This document shows positions 8,031-17,426 of a stretch of 64,000 nt of DNA, piece by piece. The stretch covers positions 27,303-91,302 of the forward strand of contig CAZMLC010000003.1 in NCBI GenBank assembly GCA_964567125.1, in the 5' to 3' direction. The notes under the pieces are model-generated. The model searched no databases. It had not been told where the DNA came from and saw nothing but the letters and a program-made list of their open reading frames with translations. Positions within the stretch are counted from its first letter, which is position 1. Each line of letters begins with the position of its first letter. Position numbers and translations under genes: made by a program. The stretch is from CAZMLC01 sp964567125. GTDB taxonomy: Bacteria; Verrucomicrobiota; Kiritimatiellia; RFP12; UBA1067.

Positions 8031-9071
8031 TTATCCTTTACCAAAGTGAATGCGCGGATCGATCAGCATGTAACAGAAATCCGAGATGAGATTGCCGATC
8101 AGCTGCATCACGGAGGTCAGCGCCAGCAACGCCATAAAGACCGCATAGTCGCGTCCATTCAGCGCATCCCAGCTGAGCCGCCCCATGCCCGGGATTTCAA
8201 AAATGTTCTCAATGATGATCGAACCTGCGAAAAGCACGCCCAGAATCGAGCCAAAGCCGGTGGCGATCGGGATCAGCGCATTGCGGAAAGCATGCAGCCA
8301 GATCGCCCGCCGCCGCGTGGCGCCCTTGGCGAGAACCGTGCGGATATAGTCGCTGGAGATTTGATCGAGCAGTGAATTCTTCATGATCAGCGTCAGCACC
8401 GCGAAATTGCCCGCCACATAGCAGGTCACCGGCAAGGCCAGATGCCACGCCCGATCCGCCAACCACGCGCCGAACGGCAGGCTCGCGGCAAGGTCCGACT
8501 CGTAACCGCCCAGAGGGAAGAGATCCCAGAACTGCTCAACCGTGCCGCTGAAAAGCATTTTCAGGACCATGCCCAGCGCGAATGACGGAATCGCATACCC
8601 GGCGAAAACCACGAGGCTGGAGAGCGCATCGAAGCGCTGCCGATGGCGCAGCGCCTTGGCAATGCCCAGCGGAATGCAGACCAGATAGCTGAGCAGAAAA
8701 CCCGTCACGCCGAACCACAGCGAAACCGGAATGCGCGACGCGATCAGATCCCACGCCGTGCGGTTCGGATAGTCGTAGGAGTAAATCTTCAGTCCCATGC
8801 GCTTGTTCACCAGCCAATCCCAGTACTGCACCGCGATCGGCTGGTCAAATCCGAACTGCTTTTTCAGCTCGTCGCGATATTCGTCGGTCACGCGCAGCGT
8901 CGCATCGTTGCCCTTCCCCTCCATGCCGCCGATGTTGCGCATCTTCATCAGCTGGATATCCACAGGACCGCCCGGCAACAGGCGCGTCAGCGCAAAACAG
9001 ACGATGGTAATTCCAAGAAAGGTGGGAATCACCAACAAAAGACGCTGCACTAAATAAGCAAACCGATTCAT
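8031..9071 (-). CDS. yejB: Oligopeptide/microcin C-type ABC permease YejB
   Basis: The 346-residue six-TM permease follows E. coli YejB: N-terminal 'YLVQRLLLVIPTFLGITIVCFALTRLLPGGPVD', 'YGF/FGFDQPIAVQYWDWL', 'LGIAKALRHRQRFDALSSLVVFAGYAIPSFALGMVL', 'LFPLGGYES', EAA-type loop 'RTVLAKGATRRRAIWLHAFRNALIPI' and C-terminal 'RDYAVFMALLALTSVMQLIGNLISDFCYMLIDPRIHFGKG'. With YejE it forms the channel of a peptide importer. It is the first gene of the minus run. A plausible promoter on the minus strand (TTGCAA, 18 bp, TAACAT) ends just before the ATG, leaving almost no leader and no Shine-Dalgarno sequence. Confidence 0.92.
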   Translation of the reverse strand: MNRFAYLVQRLLLVIPTFLGITIVCFALTRLLPGGPVDIQLMKMRNIGGMEGKGNDATLRVTDEYRDELKKQFGFDQPIAVQYWDWLVNKRMGLKIYSYDYPNRTAWDLIASRIPVSLWFGVTGFLLSYLVCIPLGIAKALRHRQRFDALSSLVVFAGYAIPSFALGMVLKMLFSGTVEQFWDLFPLGGYESDLAASLPFGAWLADRAWHLALPVTCYVAGNFAVLTLIMKNSLLDQISSDYIRTVLAKGATRRRAIWLHAFRNALIPIATGFGSILGVLFAGSIIIENIFEIPGMGRLSWDALNGRDYAVFMALLALTSVMQLIGNLISDFCYMLIDPRIHFGKG

Positions 9072-9128
9072 CGTGAAGATGTTACATGATTTACACCATC
9101 GATTGCAACGACAACTTCCCCCGATAAC

Positions 9129-9191
9129 GAACTATGGGGTTTTATAGTTCACTTTAACGACTCGAAAATGAACTATGGCGATTTATGATTC
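9129..9191. promoter_or_regulatory. Two tandem 22-bp inverted repeats (candidate operators)
   Basis: 9129-9150 is GAACTAT-8 nt-ATAGTTC, a perfect 7-bp inverted repeat. 9170-9191 is a second, imperfect copy (GAACTATGG...TATGATTC). The copies start 41 bp apart, about four helical turns. They lie between divergent yejB and the protein A gene, so a dimeric regulator could bind both and control either side. Confidence 0.5.
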
Positions 9192-9305
9192 TTTTTTGCT
9201 TGCATAACTTGACGTTTAGTTTCCGATTTGATGCTCCTTAAAAACAGCCAAATAGCGCTGGAAAAGAAAAATCCGGCTGCGGGCTTATCTAACATGACTT
9301 ATCTG

Positions 9306-9335
9306 TTGACTTTGCGCGCCTCGCATTCGCATAAT
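9306..9335 (+). promoter_or_regulatory. Sigma-70-type promoter for the protein A gene
   Basis: TTGACT (9306-9311), an 18-bp spacer and CATAAT (9330-9335) are followed by a leader of about 105 nt before the ATG at 9448. The remaining intergenic sequence from 9072 holds the operator-like repeats and the yejB promoter region; I see no gene in it. Confidence 0.6.
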
Positions 9336-9362
9336 AGATCGCATAATGGGTGGTGACTTGGA

Positions 9363-9404
9363 CAGAGGGGTGTGTCAGGCCTACAGGCGGCCTCCTCTGG
9401 ACAC
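9363..9404 (+). promoter_or_regulatory. Structured leader, possible pseudoknot
   Basis: Within the predicted leader, CAGAGG (9363-9368) pairs with CCTCTG (9394-9399). AGGCC (9377-9381) pairs with GGCCT (9389-9393) around a 7-nt loop, continuous with the outer stem on its 3' side. The bulge GTGTC (9372-9376) can pair with GACAC (9400-9404) just outside the stem, which would make a pseudoknot. The structure lies 44 nt before the start codon. I do not recognise a known riboswitch class. Confidence 0.4.
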
Positions 9405-9447
9405 GGTGTAAAAGTAGGATTGCTTTATTTCAAGAAATGAGGGATGT

Positions 9448-12400
9448 ATGATCCGAGTTAAAGTTTGGGCTGGCATAATGCTCGTAATGGGTTTGACGAA
9501 TCTTCCGATGTGGGCGCAAAATTATTGGACGACAAACAAACTCAACAGTCTGGCGGTCGCGGTTCTGGGTACGGATACCAATGTCTGGACAGCAGGCATG
9601 ACCAAAGAGGCGGTCTTCGACGGTGCCACCAACACCTATTTCGATACGTATGCGGAGTCCAATGCCTGGGCTGGGATCCAGTTGCCCAGCGCAAAATCCG
9701 TAACGCGTCTGCGCTATTGCGGCTATACAGGCCGCGAGGCGCGCCTGCTGGGCGCCCGTTTTGAAGGTGCGACAACCGCTGATTTTGCCGATGCGGTCAC
9801 GCTCTGGGTGCATACGCCGCCAAGCGGTTGGGCGGGCAACACCTGGCTCGATGTCACGCTGACCAATGCGCTGCAGCTCTCGGCCTACACCTACCTGCGC
9901 ATGATCGCCACAGCGACCAATTCCTATGGCGGGAGCGTGCGCGAGGTTGAGTTTTACGGCGTTGATCCCGTGACCAGTGTGCCGGAGGTTCCCACCCTCT
10001 CGTTCGGGGACAGTGCCAACTGGTATACGCATCTGCGCTGGACCGTGGTGTCGAATGCCATGGCGTATGAAATTCAGCGTAAATTCGCGGACGAAGCATC
10101 GTTCTCAACGATCATGACCAATCTCTATCTTGCCACGGGCTTCTACACGTGGCGCGATCCAAAAATGCTCTCCAACGACGCGCAATACCGTATCCGCGCA
10201 GTAAGTCCGGCAGGCGCTTCAGAATGGACCAACTTCAGCGCGTCCGCGCGCAATGCCGCGACCGGTACGTTCTTCGGCGTGGCAGGTTCGTACCAGAACA
10301 ACACCATGATCCACAGCAGACTCTACGATGCCAATATCGAGACCTTCTTTGACGGCCCGGAGTCCTCGAACGGCAACAATCTCTGGGGCGCCATGGATCT
10401 CGGGCAACCGCGCACCCTCACGGGCATTCGCTTTATTCCGCGGCGTGAATTTCCCAGCCGCATGAATGGCGGAAAATTCCAGGCGGCAGCGAACACGAAT
10501 TTCACCGATGCGGTGACGCTCTATACGATTACGACGAATCCGCCCATCACGCAAACAACCGAGGTGATTCTGGACACGCCGGTGATGTTCCGCTATGTCC
10601 GCTATCTCTCGCCCAACAATGGCTGGGGCAATGCCGCGGAAATCGAGTTTGATGTCGTGCCGCAGCCGCCGGTCAATCTCGCTGCCACCGGGACGGATAT
10701 CACCAATGATTTTCCCGTGATGACGTGGTCGCTGAGCGATTACACCGCGAACATTGCCAGCTGCATGGTTTACCGCGCGACCTCACCCGGAGGCCCCTAT
10801 GTCGCGCTGGGTACGACACCGTCTGCCGCGCGCAGCTTCACGGATACGAACGTACTGGTGGGTGTGGCCTATTATTACAAGGTCAGCAACCTCTGCACGA
10901 ATAACAACGGGGCCGTCTATGAAAGTTCGCTTTCAGCGCCGCTGACCTGGCATCGCGCGCAACGCATTGAACGCGATTGGAGCAATCCGGCGACGGTGAA
11001 GCCCGGCCTGACGGTCTTCCAGATCGGGACCAATTACAACAACAACGTCAATGTAGGCGCAAGCAAGGTCTTCGACGGTTCGTTGTCCTCTTTCGCGGAT
11101 ATCCTCCCGAGTGCCTGCACGCTGGGCATTGACTTTGTGAAGCCGCATGCGGTGAAATTCATGCGGTTTAGTCCGCGCAATGTGTATGTCAACCGCGTGA
11201 ACGGTGCCGTCTTGCGCGGCAGCGATACGACCAACAACCTAGCCACGACCTCCATGACATTAGCGACGTTTACGAATGGTGCGGCGAATGTTTACACGAT
11301 CAATGCCACGACAAACATAACGCCCTATCGCTACCTCTTCGCAACGCGTCTGGATGGCGCTGAGTTTTACGGGAATATTGCCGAACTGGAACTGTATGGA
11401 TGGCCAGCGGATGTCGCCACCAATATCTTGCAGGCGACACCCTTGGTCGTGCTGACCGCGCAGGCGAACGGCACATTGGCGATTGCGTGGGCGGCCAGCA
11501 GCAATGCGACCTCCTATCGCGTGGAACGTGCGCTTGACGACGGCTCCAACGTATGGATCACGGTGGGGACAACCACGGAGACCAACCTGGTGGACAGCAC
11601 AGTATCAACGGGTGTCAGGTATCTCTACCGCGTGGTCTCACTGAGAACGGTGGATGCCGTCGAAGAGAGCGCCTATTCCGAGACCTATTGGGGGTTCGCC
11701 TATCTGGGCGGTGCGGGCGTTGGACTCACGGGAACGTATCGCGTCAACTATACGCTGGCCTATCGTTCCGATGAGGCGATTGCCGCGATCACAACCAATG
11801 CGAGTATTGATTTCGCATGGGCCAGCGGCGTACCCTTGATTCAAGGTGTAGCCAACAGCAGCTCCAACGTGATGATTTCGTGGACGGGAAAACTGCTTGT
11901 GCCGTACGAGGGCACCTATACGTTTTATGTGACATCAGACGATGGCTGCTCGTTGCGGATTGATGATCATCAGTTTTTGATCAACGACTGGAACACGCGC
12001 TCGGCAACCAGCGCGAACGCGATCGCGCTAACGGCCGGCGAGCATGCGATTCGGCTCGACTACTATCAAAGCGCAGGCAGCGCGGCGATCAAACTGGAAT
12101 GGGCAGGACCCGTGCTGCGGGCGGTGATTCCGTCGACGCAGCTGCTTCCAGGCGAGGTCGCGACTGAGCAGTTCGGGGCCTGGAAGGGAAGAACCTTCAA
12201 TACGCCCAAGCTCGGTGCACAGGTGTACAGCACGTCGAATGATGCGATCACGGTTTACAGCGCAGGGCTCGACCTCTCCGGGCTTACGGATGGTCATCAT
12301 CTGGTCTGGCAGCCGATGGAAGGCTCCTTCCATTTCGAGGCCAAGATTTACCAGCTGATCAACACAAACGCCTTTTCGACGAAGGCGCTGCTGATGGCGC

Positions 12401-12783
12401 GCAATACGCTTGCGACGGGCAGTCCCCTCATCGCGCCGGCGCGCATGGCAACCGGACAGTTGGGATGTAAAGGCCGTCTCGCTGCCGGGAACAACATTGC
12501 GGATATGCTATCGCCCGCATGGCAATACACACCGGCCAACCCCTTCTGGATGCTTCTGACGCGCCGAGGGAATACCTTTACCGCGGCATTCAAGAATGCG
12601 AGTACAAACGCGTGGACCACCTTCTATACGTTTGTTGACACGAATCAGGTCTTTACCTCGTCAATGATCGTTGGCCTTTCGGTCACCAGCCCGAACGCGC
12701 CTTCAAACGCGCCATTCCCGAACGCGACCTTCTCGGACATTCGCCTCTTCCATCTGACCGGATCGATCCTTTTGTTGAAGTAA
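9448..12783 (+). CDS. Giant secreted protein A: F5/8-type, Fn3 and PA14 modules
   Basis: The protein has 1111 residues with a signal peptide (about 1-25, ending 'LPMWAQ'). Three times a discoidin (F5/8C)-like galactose-binding module ('AVFDGATNTYFDTY...WAGIQLPSAKSVTRLRYCGYTGREA') is followed by a fibronectin-III-like unit ('ATSYRVERALDDGSNVWITVGTTTETNLVD...YLYRVVSL'). A PA14 domain lies at about 750-890 ('YEGTYTFYVTSDDGCSLRIDD', 'HAIRLDYYQSAGSAAIKLEW'). The last 200 residues look like a DUF1349-type concanavalin-like domain. No catalytic domain is recognised; it is probably a glycan-binding surface or secreted protein. The chain ends in S-I-L-L-L-K, the tail shared with proteins B, D and E. 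Protein B follows after 56 bp. Confidence 0.85.
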   Translation: MIRVKVWAGIMLVMGLTNLPMWAQNYWTTNKLNSLAVAVLGTDTNVWTAGMTKEAVFDGATNTYFDTYAESNAWAGIQLPSAKSVTRLRYCGYTGREARLLGARFEGATTADFADAVTLWVHTPPSGWAGNTWLDVTLTNALQLSAYTYLRMIATATNSYGGSVREVEFYGVDPVTSVPEVPTLSFGDSANWYTHLRWTVVSNAMAYEIQRKFADEASFSTIMTNLYLATGFYTWRDPKMLSNDAQYRIRAVSPAGASEWTNFSASARNAATGTFFGVAGSYQNNTMIHSRLYDANIETFFDGPESSNGNNLWGAMDLGQPRTLTGIRFIPRREFPSRMNGGKFQAAANTNFTDAVTLYTITTNPPITQTTEVILDTPVMFRYVRYLSPNNGWGNAAEIEFDVVPQPPVNLAATGTDITNDFPVMTWSLSDYTANIASCMVYRATSPGGPYVALGTTPSAARSFTDTNVLVGVAYYYKVSNLCTNNNGAVYESSLSAPLTWHRAQRIERDWSNPATVKPGLTVFQIGTNYNNNVNVGASKVFDGSLSSFADILPSACTLGIDFVKPHAVKFMRFSPRNVYVNRVNGAVLRGSDTTNNLATTSMTLATFTNGAANVYTINATTNITPYRYLFATRLDGAEFYGNIAELELYGWPADVATNILQATPLVVLTAQANGTLAIAWAASSNATSYRVERALDDGSNVWITVGTTTETNLVDSTVSTGVRYLYRVVSLRTVDAVEESAYSETYWGFAYLGGAGVGLTGTYRVNYTLAYRSDEAIAAITTNASIDFAWASGVPLIQGVANSSSNVMISWTGKLLVPYEGTYTFYVTSDDGCSLRIDDHQFLINDWNTRSATSANAIALTAGEHAIRLDYYQSAGSAAIKLEWAGPVLRAVIPSTQLLPGEVATEQFGAWKGRTFNTPKLGAQVYSTSNDAITVYSAGLDLSGLTDGHHLVWQPMEGSFHFEAKIYQLINTNAFSTKALLMARNTLATGSPLIAPARMATGQLGCKGRLAAGNNIADMLSPAWQYTPANPFWMLLTRRGNTFTAAFKNASTNAWTTFYTFVDTNQVFTSSMIVGLSVTSPNAPSNAPFPNATFSDIRLFHLTGSILLLK

Positions 12784-12839
12784 ACGCACGCAGACCGGAG
12801 CTCAGCCTACCCTGGTGAGTCCACGGAGCAGCAACCCCC

Positions 12840-15800
12840 ATGACAGGACGCTTCCATCGTGTTGATGTGCAACGCACCCTACGGAGAATCCTGTTTAGCA
12901 TCGGGTTCTGCGGAGGCGGCATCGCCTATTGCGGACCCGTTGAGCAGTTGCTCAATCCGGGTTTTGATGAGGCCTTCACCGTTGTCGCGAACACCAATAG
13001 CTCGGGGATCATACGAGGCGTGTTTCCGACGAGCTGGCTGGATAATTCACGCTATTCGGGTAAGCATACCGACAATCTCTATGTGTGCGAGGAGAGCGAC
13101 ACGGTTGCGGGTTGCGCATTCCGCATTACGGCGGCGCTGCAAAGCGGCTACAGCAGCGGTGTGAATATCGAACTCTATCAGCCGTTTACCGCGATCTCCC
13201 AGCGCATCTACACCGCATCCGTCTGGCTGAAATGTGCGTCGAATGTAACGGCGCAGCTGGTGATCCGGCAGAAATCATCGCCCTACACCGTGCGCGCCAT
13301 CACGAATTGCGCGCTCACCGCCGCATGGCACGCTTTCCGCGTTACGGTGTCAAGCGTGGCAACGGAAACGCTGGCGGTCTCCATCAACCTCTCGAATTGT
13401 GCGACCACCCTGTGGGTCGATCAGGCGAGCTGCGTCGTGCAGGATGGCGGACGCGTCTGGTACGTTGCGCCGGACGGATCGGACAGCAGCAGCGGTTCCT
13501 TGGCGGCGCCCTTCCAGACCGTGGCGCGCGCGGCGACACAGGTCACCGCAGGCGATACTATTGCGCTGCGTGCGGGTACGTACCGAGAAACCCTGCAACT
13601 GCCATGCTCCGGTACGCGCGCAAATCCCATAACCGTTTGCGCCTACACCAACGAACGCGTGATTTTTTCCGGGTGCGATGTTGTGGCAGGCCCGTGGGCT
13701 GCCACGAGCAACGCCATCTACACCGCGGAGACCGACTGGTCATTGGGGTCCGGCTACAATCAGGTGTTCGTCGATGGCGCGATGGTTCACGAGGCGCGCT
13801 ATCCGGATTTTGGTTCGACGGATCTCTTAAGCCCTGCGACAGCCGCACTGACGGTCTCCAGTAATTACACCGTGGCCGCATCCGCGTTTGATGGATTGGG
13901 CGATCTGACAGGGGCGCGTTTTTATGCGAGCGTGGGATCGTCGTGGGCGTGGCAGAATGCGTTGATCGCAAGCAATCGGATCGGTACGCTCTTTCTCAAC
14001 GCAGCCTCTGCCTCGACCTGGTGGTGGCCGAATTATAGCAACACATCCAGCGACGCGGGTAGGGGGTTCGTTTACGGACTGCTCAGCCTGCTCGATGCGG
14101 ATGGCGAGTGGCTAGTCGAGTCCAATACGGTTGCGCCGCACACGCTCCACCTGCGGATCGCCGAGGGTGTGGATCCGGCGGAACATTTGATCGAAATGAA
14201 ACGCCGTAACTGGTGTCTGGATCTCAACGGGCAGAACTTTATCGTGATCAGCAATCTGGCCTTCACGGCAGGAGCCGTACGCCTCAACGGCGAAGACCTT
14301 GTGCTGACACACTGTACTGCAGCACATCTCAGCCACTTCATGGTCTTTTCGTCAGGCGGTGCCGCCAATGGAGGTCGTGCCGAGGGAAGCGGTATCAGCG
14401 TGAGCGGGACCAGCAACAGCGTGCAATATTGCACGGTGCGCGACACGGCGGGAAGCGGCATAATCGTCAGCGGGACAGGGCATCGCATCACACGCAACCA
14501 TATTTTCAATACCGACTATTCGGCAACGTATGCGGTAGGTCTGAAGTTGGACGGAACCTTCCACACCGCAACCTTCAATACGCTGCACGATACGGGACGC
14601 GATATTATCCAGCCGACAGGCAAGGGCTGTACCGTGATGTTCAACGAATGCTATGCCGCAGGCCGGCTCTGTAAAGATCTGGGCGCTGTTTATGCCTGGG
14701 GCACGAACGCGCAAGCGACCAACGGGGCCATAACGCGTATCGCCTACAACTGGGTTCATGACAGTTCAGCCAATGATCCGTTGGGCATGGGCATCTACAT
14801 CGATAACTACAGTCGCCATTTCCAGATCGACCACAACGTGGTTTGGAACTTCGGCGATCTCGCCACGAAGACGTGGAGCGATGGCATGCGACTGAATGCG
14901 CCCGGCGACGATCTGAACGTTTTTCACAACACGCTCTTCCGTTGCCGCAATTACAATTACGGAACCTTCACGCCCTATCTGATCACCAACAGCACGCCCG
15001 ACAACACCTATTGGACGACCAATACCCACCACCTCTTTTATATCGCGCAGAATAACCTGTATATGACCAATGCGCCGACAGAGCTGGAGAATGGCGAGGC
15101 CCGCGATTTCCGCTTGAAGGCCGCAAGCTGGGCCGTGGATCCTCTTTGTGCGACCACTACGATCGCCTGGGTTACGACGAACGGAAGCATCAACGTTCCA
15201 TCGAATTATCACCTGGCCATGCGCCGCAAGAATCAGATGTTCGCCTTTGAAGAGCAGGCGGGGCAAGGTGTACCCGTCGATCTGGACCGTGACGGGCTGG
15301 CCGAACCGTTTGTCGGCCCTACACCGGATAGCGGCGCATACGAACGCGGCGGTGCCTATTGGATTCCCGGTATCTGGGGATGGCTGCCTGAGCAGGCTGG
15401 TGTGCGCAGCGAAGCGCCCTATACATACGTGGGGGATACCGTGACAGCCAAGGCTGTGCTGCTTTCATGCGGGAATGCCCCGGCGACGCTGTTCATCTGT
15501 TGGGGAGAAGGGGCTGATGCAACGGCATGGGCCAACACCGTCTGTCTGGCGACCGCGCTGACCAACGGCTTCCAGTCGGTGTTCTATAATCTATCGGATC
15601 TCCACCCGTATACGACCTATGGTTATCGCTTTCTGACGACGAATGCCTATGGCGCGACGTGGAGCGAACCCGTGACCTTCACAACCGGATCGGGTCTTAC
15701 GGTGAACATGGTCTGGAACGGCGGCGGCGGGACCAATCGCATGATCGATGCGGTCACCAACTGGACGAGCGCATCGCCGCTCGATTTCAACGGAGCAACA

Positions 15801-17339
15801 CACGCCTTTTTCGGTACGGGCGGAAGTACAGCGCTGCTCAACCGCGCCATCTGCCTCGATGGGATCACCTTCAACCGCACTGCGAACTTCACACTCGCCG
15901 GCAGCGGTACTGCGCTTGCGCTACGCGGCGGCGGCGTAACAGCCGCGCTGCCGACAGCAACATCGCGCACCTACACCATTGCGGGGAATATCACCTGCGT
16001 GGAGCCGCAATCCTGGGACATCGGCAGCAATCCCCCCGGACTTGCCACGGTGGAGATGACGGGCAGCATTTCCGATGGCGTGCTTCCTTGCGATTTGGTG
16101 AAGACCGGTGAAGGGACATTGACCCTCAAAGCCGCCAACAGCTACCAGGGACTTACCGTTGTGAGCAACGGACTGCTGGCGATAACCCATGCACAGGCGC
16201 TGGGAAGTGCGACAAATGGAACGATTGTGCGTTCCACGCACGGCGGTCAGCTGCAAGTGAGCGGCTCTATCACGGTCGCAGAACCACTCACGTTGAACGG
16301 GGAAAAACCAATCAACGGATTTTCCATGGTGAGCAGCAGCGGTAGCAATGTCTGGAGCGGTCCGTTGATGCGCATCGGGCAGACGCGCATCAATACGGCA
16401 GCGGGTTCGACGTTTGTGATGAGCGGCGGTGTTACAGGAAGCGGCAATCTCTTTGTGGTGAATGCGGGCGGCACCTTCATCCTTGCGGAAAAACCCGCGG
16501 TAATCGGCACGACGGGATTCTGGACTGATTCGGGCGGACTTACGATCCTAGCGGTCAGCAACAATGTCTGGGGCGATACAATACTCGGTCGCGGCACGCT
16601 GCGCACCGATGTTCCCAATGCACTCCCTACGACTACGGTGCTTCGCTTCGGATTACCTTATGCGCCGGGCGGGACACTCGATCTCAACGGGAATGACCAG
16701 ACAGTTGCCGCGCTGATTACCAACACTACGGTCGCAGGCGTGCGGACGGTGGTAAGCCTTAGGCCTGCAACATTGACGATCAATCAGAATTTAGCCGCGG
16801 CCGCTTTTGACGGCGCGTTTACAGGCATGGTTCGCCTCGTCAAGGCCGGGCCCGGGACATTGACGCTGACCGCGACGAATACGACGGCTTCGGGCGGGAT
16901 GGTCATCAGCAACGGGACACTCGTTGCGGCGAGCACAAACTGTTGCGGTCAGGGGCCTGTTGAGCTGTGTAACGGCACGTTGCACACGGCCCTGACGAAT
17001 GCGCAGCCACTCGCGCTGGATCGGTTGGTGTGGCACGGCGCAGGGCAGATCCGCACCGCACTCGCAGCGGATGGTTCGGCGTCGCGCCTTCAGATTGCCC
17101 GCACATTCACACGGGGCGAGGGTACGAACTTCGTCTTTGATTTCAGCGGCAGCGGTACGCCGAATCGTACGTATACCTTGCTCACATTCGCGTCCAGCGA
17201 TTCCGCGGTTCAAGACTTCCGTTATCGCAATCTTGGCACAAACCGCTACGCCAATCTCTGCGGTGAATTCCAGCTCGCGGCGCAAACGCTGACATTGCGC
17301 ACCTTCTTCCCTTCGGCTACGATCATGATGATTCGTTAA
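12840..17339 (+). CDS. Giant secreted protein B: right-handed beta-helix plus autotransporter-associated beta-strand repeats
   Basis: The protein has 1499 residues with an Arg-rich n-region and hydrophobic signal (about 1-33). A carbohydrate-binding-like domain (about 40-200) comes first. At about 200-835 is a parallel beta-helix of the DUF1565/right-handed-helix class: 'WYVAPDGSDSSSGSLAAPFQTVARAATQVTAGDTIALRAGTYRET', then turns such as 'GSGIIVSGTGHRITRNHIFNTDY' and 'FQIDHNVVWNFGD'. An Fn3-like unit follows ('HPYTTYGYRFLTTNAYG'), and from about 953 the autotransporter-associated beta-strand repeats ('LVKTGEGTLTLKAANSYQGLTVVSNGLLAITHAQALG'). No autotransporter barrel is present. Such proteins are typical of PVC bacteria and may be polysaccharide lyases or adhesins. 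It ends in T-I-M-M-I-R. Confidence 0.85.
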   Translation: MTGRFHRVDVQRTLRRILFSIGFCGGGIAYCGPVEQLLNPGFDEAFTVVANTNSSGIIRGVFPTSWLDNSRYSGKHTDNLYVCEESDTVAGCAFRITAALQSGYSSGVNIELYQPFTAISQRIYTASVWLKCASNVTAQLVIRQKSSPYTVRAITNCALTAAWHAFRVTVSSVATETLAVSINLSNCATTLWVDQASCVVQDGGRVWYVAPDGSDSSSGSLAAPFQTVARAATQVTAGDTIALRAGTYRETLQLPCSGTRANPITVCAYTNERVIFSGCDVVAGPWAATSNAIYTAETDWSLGSGYNQVFVDGAMVHEARYPDFGSTDLLSPATAALTVSSNYTVAASAFDGLGDLTGARFYASVGSSWAWQNALIASNRIGTLFLNAASASTWWWPNYSNTSSDAGRGFVYGLLSLLDADGEWLVESNTVAPHTLHLRIAEGVDPAEHLIEMKRRNWCLDLNGQNFIVISNLAFTAGAVRLNGEDLVLTHCTAAHLSHFMVFSSGGAANGGRAEGSGISVSGTSNSVQYCTVRDTAGSGIIVSGTGHRITRNHIFNTDYSATYAVGLKLDGTFHTATFNTLHDTGRDIIQPTGKGCTVMFNECYAAGRLCKDLGAVYAWGTNAQATNGAITRIAYNWVHDSSANDPLGMGIYIDNYSRHFQIDHNVVWNFGDLATKTWSDGMRLNAPGDDLNVFHNTLFRCRNYNYGTFTPYLITNSTPDNTYWTTNTHHLFYIAQNNLYMTNAPTELENGEARDFRLKAASWAVDPLCATTTIAWVTTNGSINVPSNYHLAMRRKNQMFAFEEQAGQGVPVDLDRDGLAEPFVGPTPDSGAYERGGAYWIPGIWGWLPEQAGVRSEAPYTYVGDTVTAKAVLLSCGNAPATLFICWGEGADATAWANTVCLATALTNGFQSVFYNLSDLHPYTTYGYRFLTTNAYGATWSEPVTFTTGSGLTVNMVWNGGGGTNRMIDAVTNWTSASPLDFNGATHAFFGTGGSTALLNRAICLDGITFNRTANFTLAGSGTALALRGGGVTAALPTATSRTYTIAGNITCVEPQSWDIGSNPPGLATVEMTGSISDGVLPCDLVKTGEGTLTLKAANSYQGLTVVSNGLLAITHAQALGSATNGTIVRSTHGGQLQVSGSITVAEPLTLNGEKPINGFSMVSSSGSNVWSGPLMRIGQTRINTAAGSTFVMSGGVTGSGNLFVVNAGGTFILAEKPAVIGTTGFWTDSGGLTILAVSNNVWGDTILGRGTLRTDVPNALPTTTVLRFGLPYAPGGTLDLNGNDQTVAALITNTTVAGVRTVVSLRPATLTINQNLAAAAFDGAFTGMVRLVKAGPGTLTLTATNTTASGGMVISNGTLVAASTNCCGQGPVELCNGTLHTALTNAQPLALDRLVWHGAGQIRTALAADGSASRLQIARTFTRGEGTNFVFDFSGSGTPNRTYTLLTFASSDSAVQDFRYRNLGTNRYANLCGEFQLAAQTLTLRTFFPSATIMMIR

Positions 17340-17371
17340 CGACATACGGTCAGAAAAATCTGCGCGTAGCA

Positions 17372-17425
17372 AACCTAACCACCTACAACCTAAACCCCTA
17401 ACCGCCTACCCCCTAAACGCCTACT
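17372..17425. repeat. CCTA-type 7-8 bp periodic repeat
   Basis: CCTA or CTA motifs recur at 7- and 8-bp steps through the gap between two convergent stop codons. About 40 bp of this block match the reverse complement of 63948-63990 with one mismatch and one single-base indel. Confidence 0.8.
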
Positions 17426-17426
17426 C

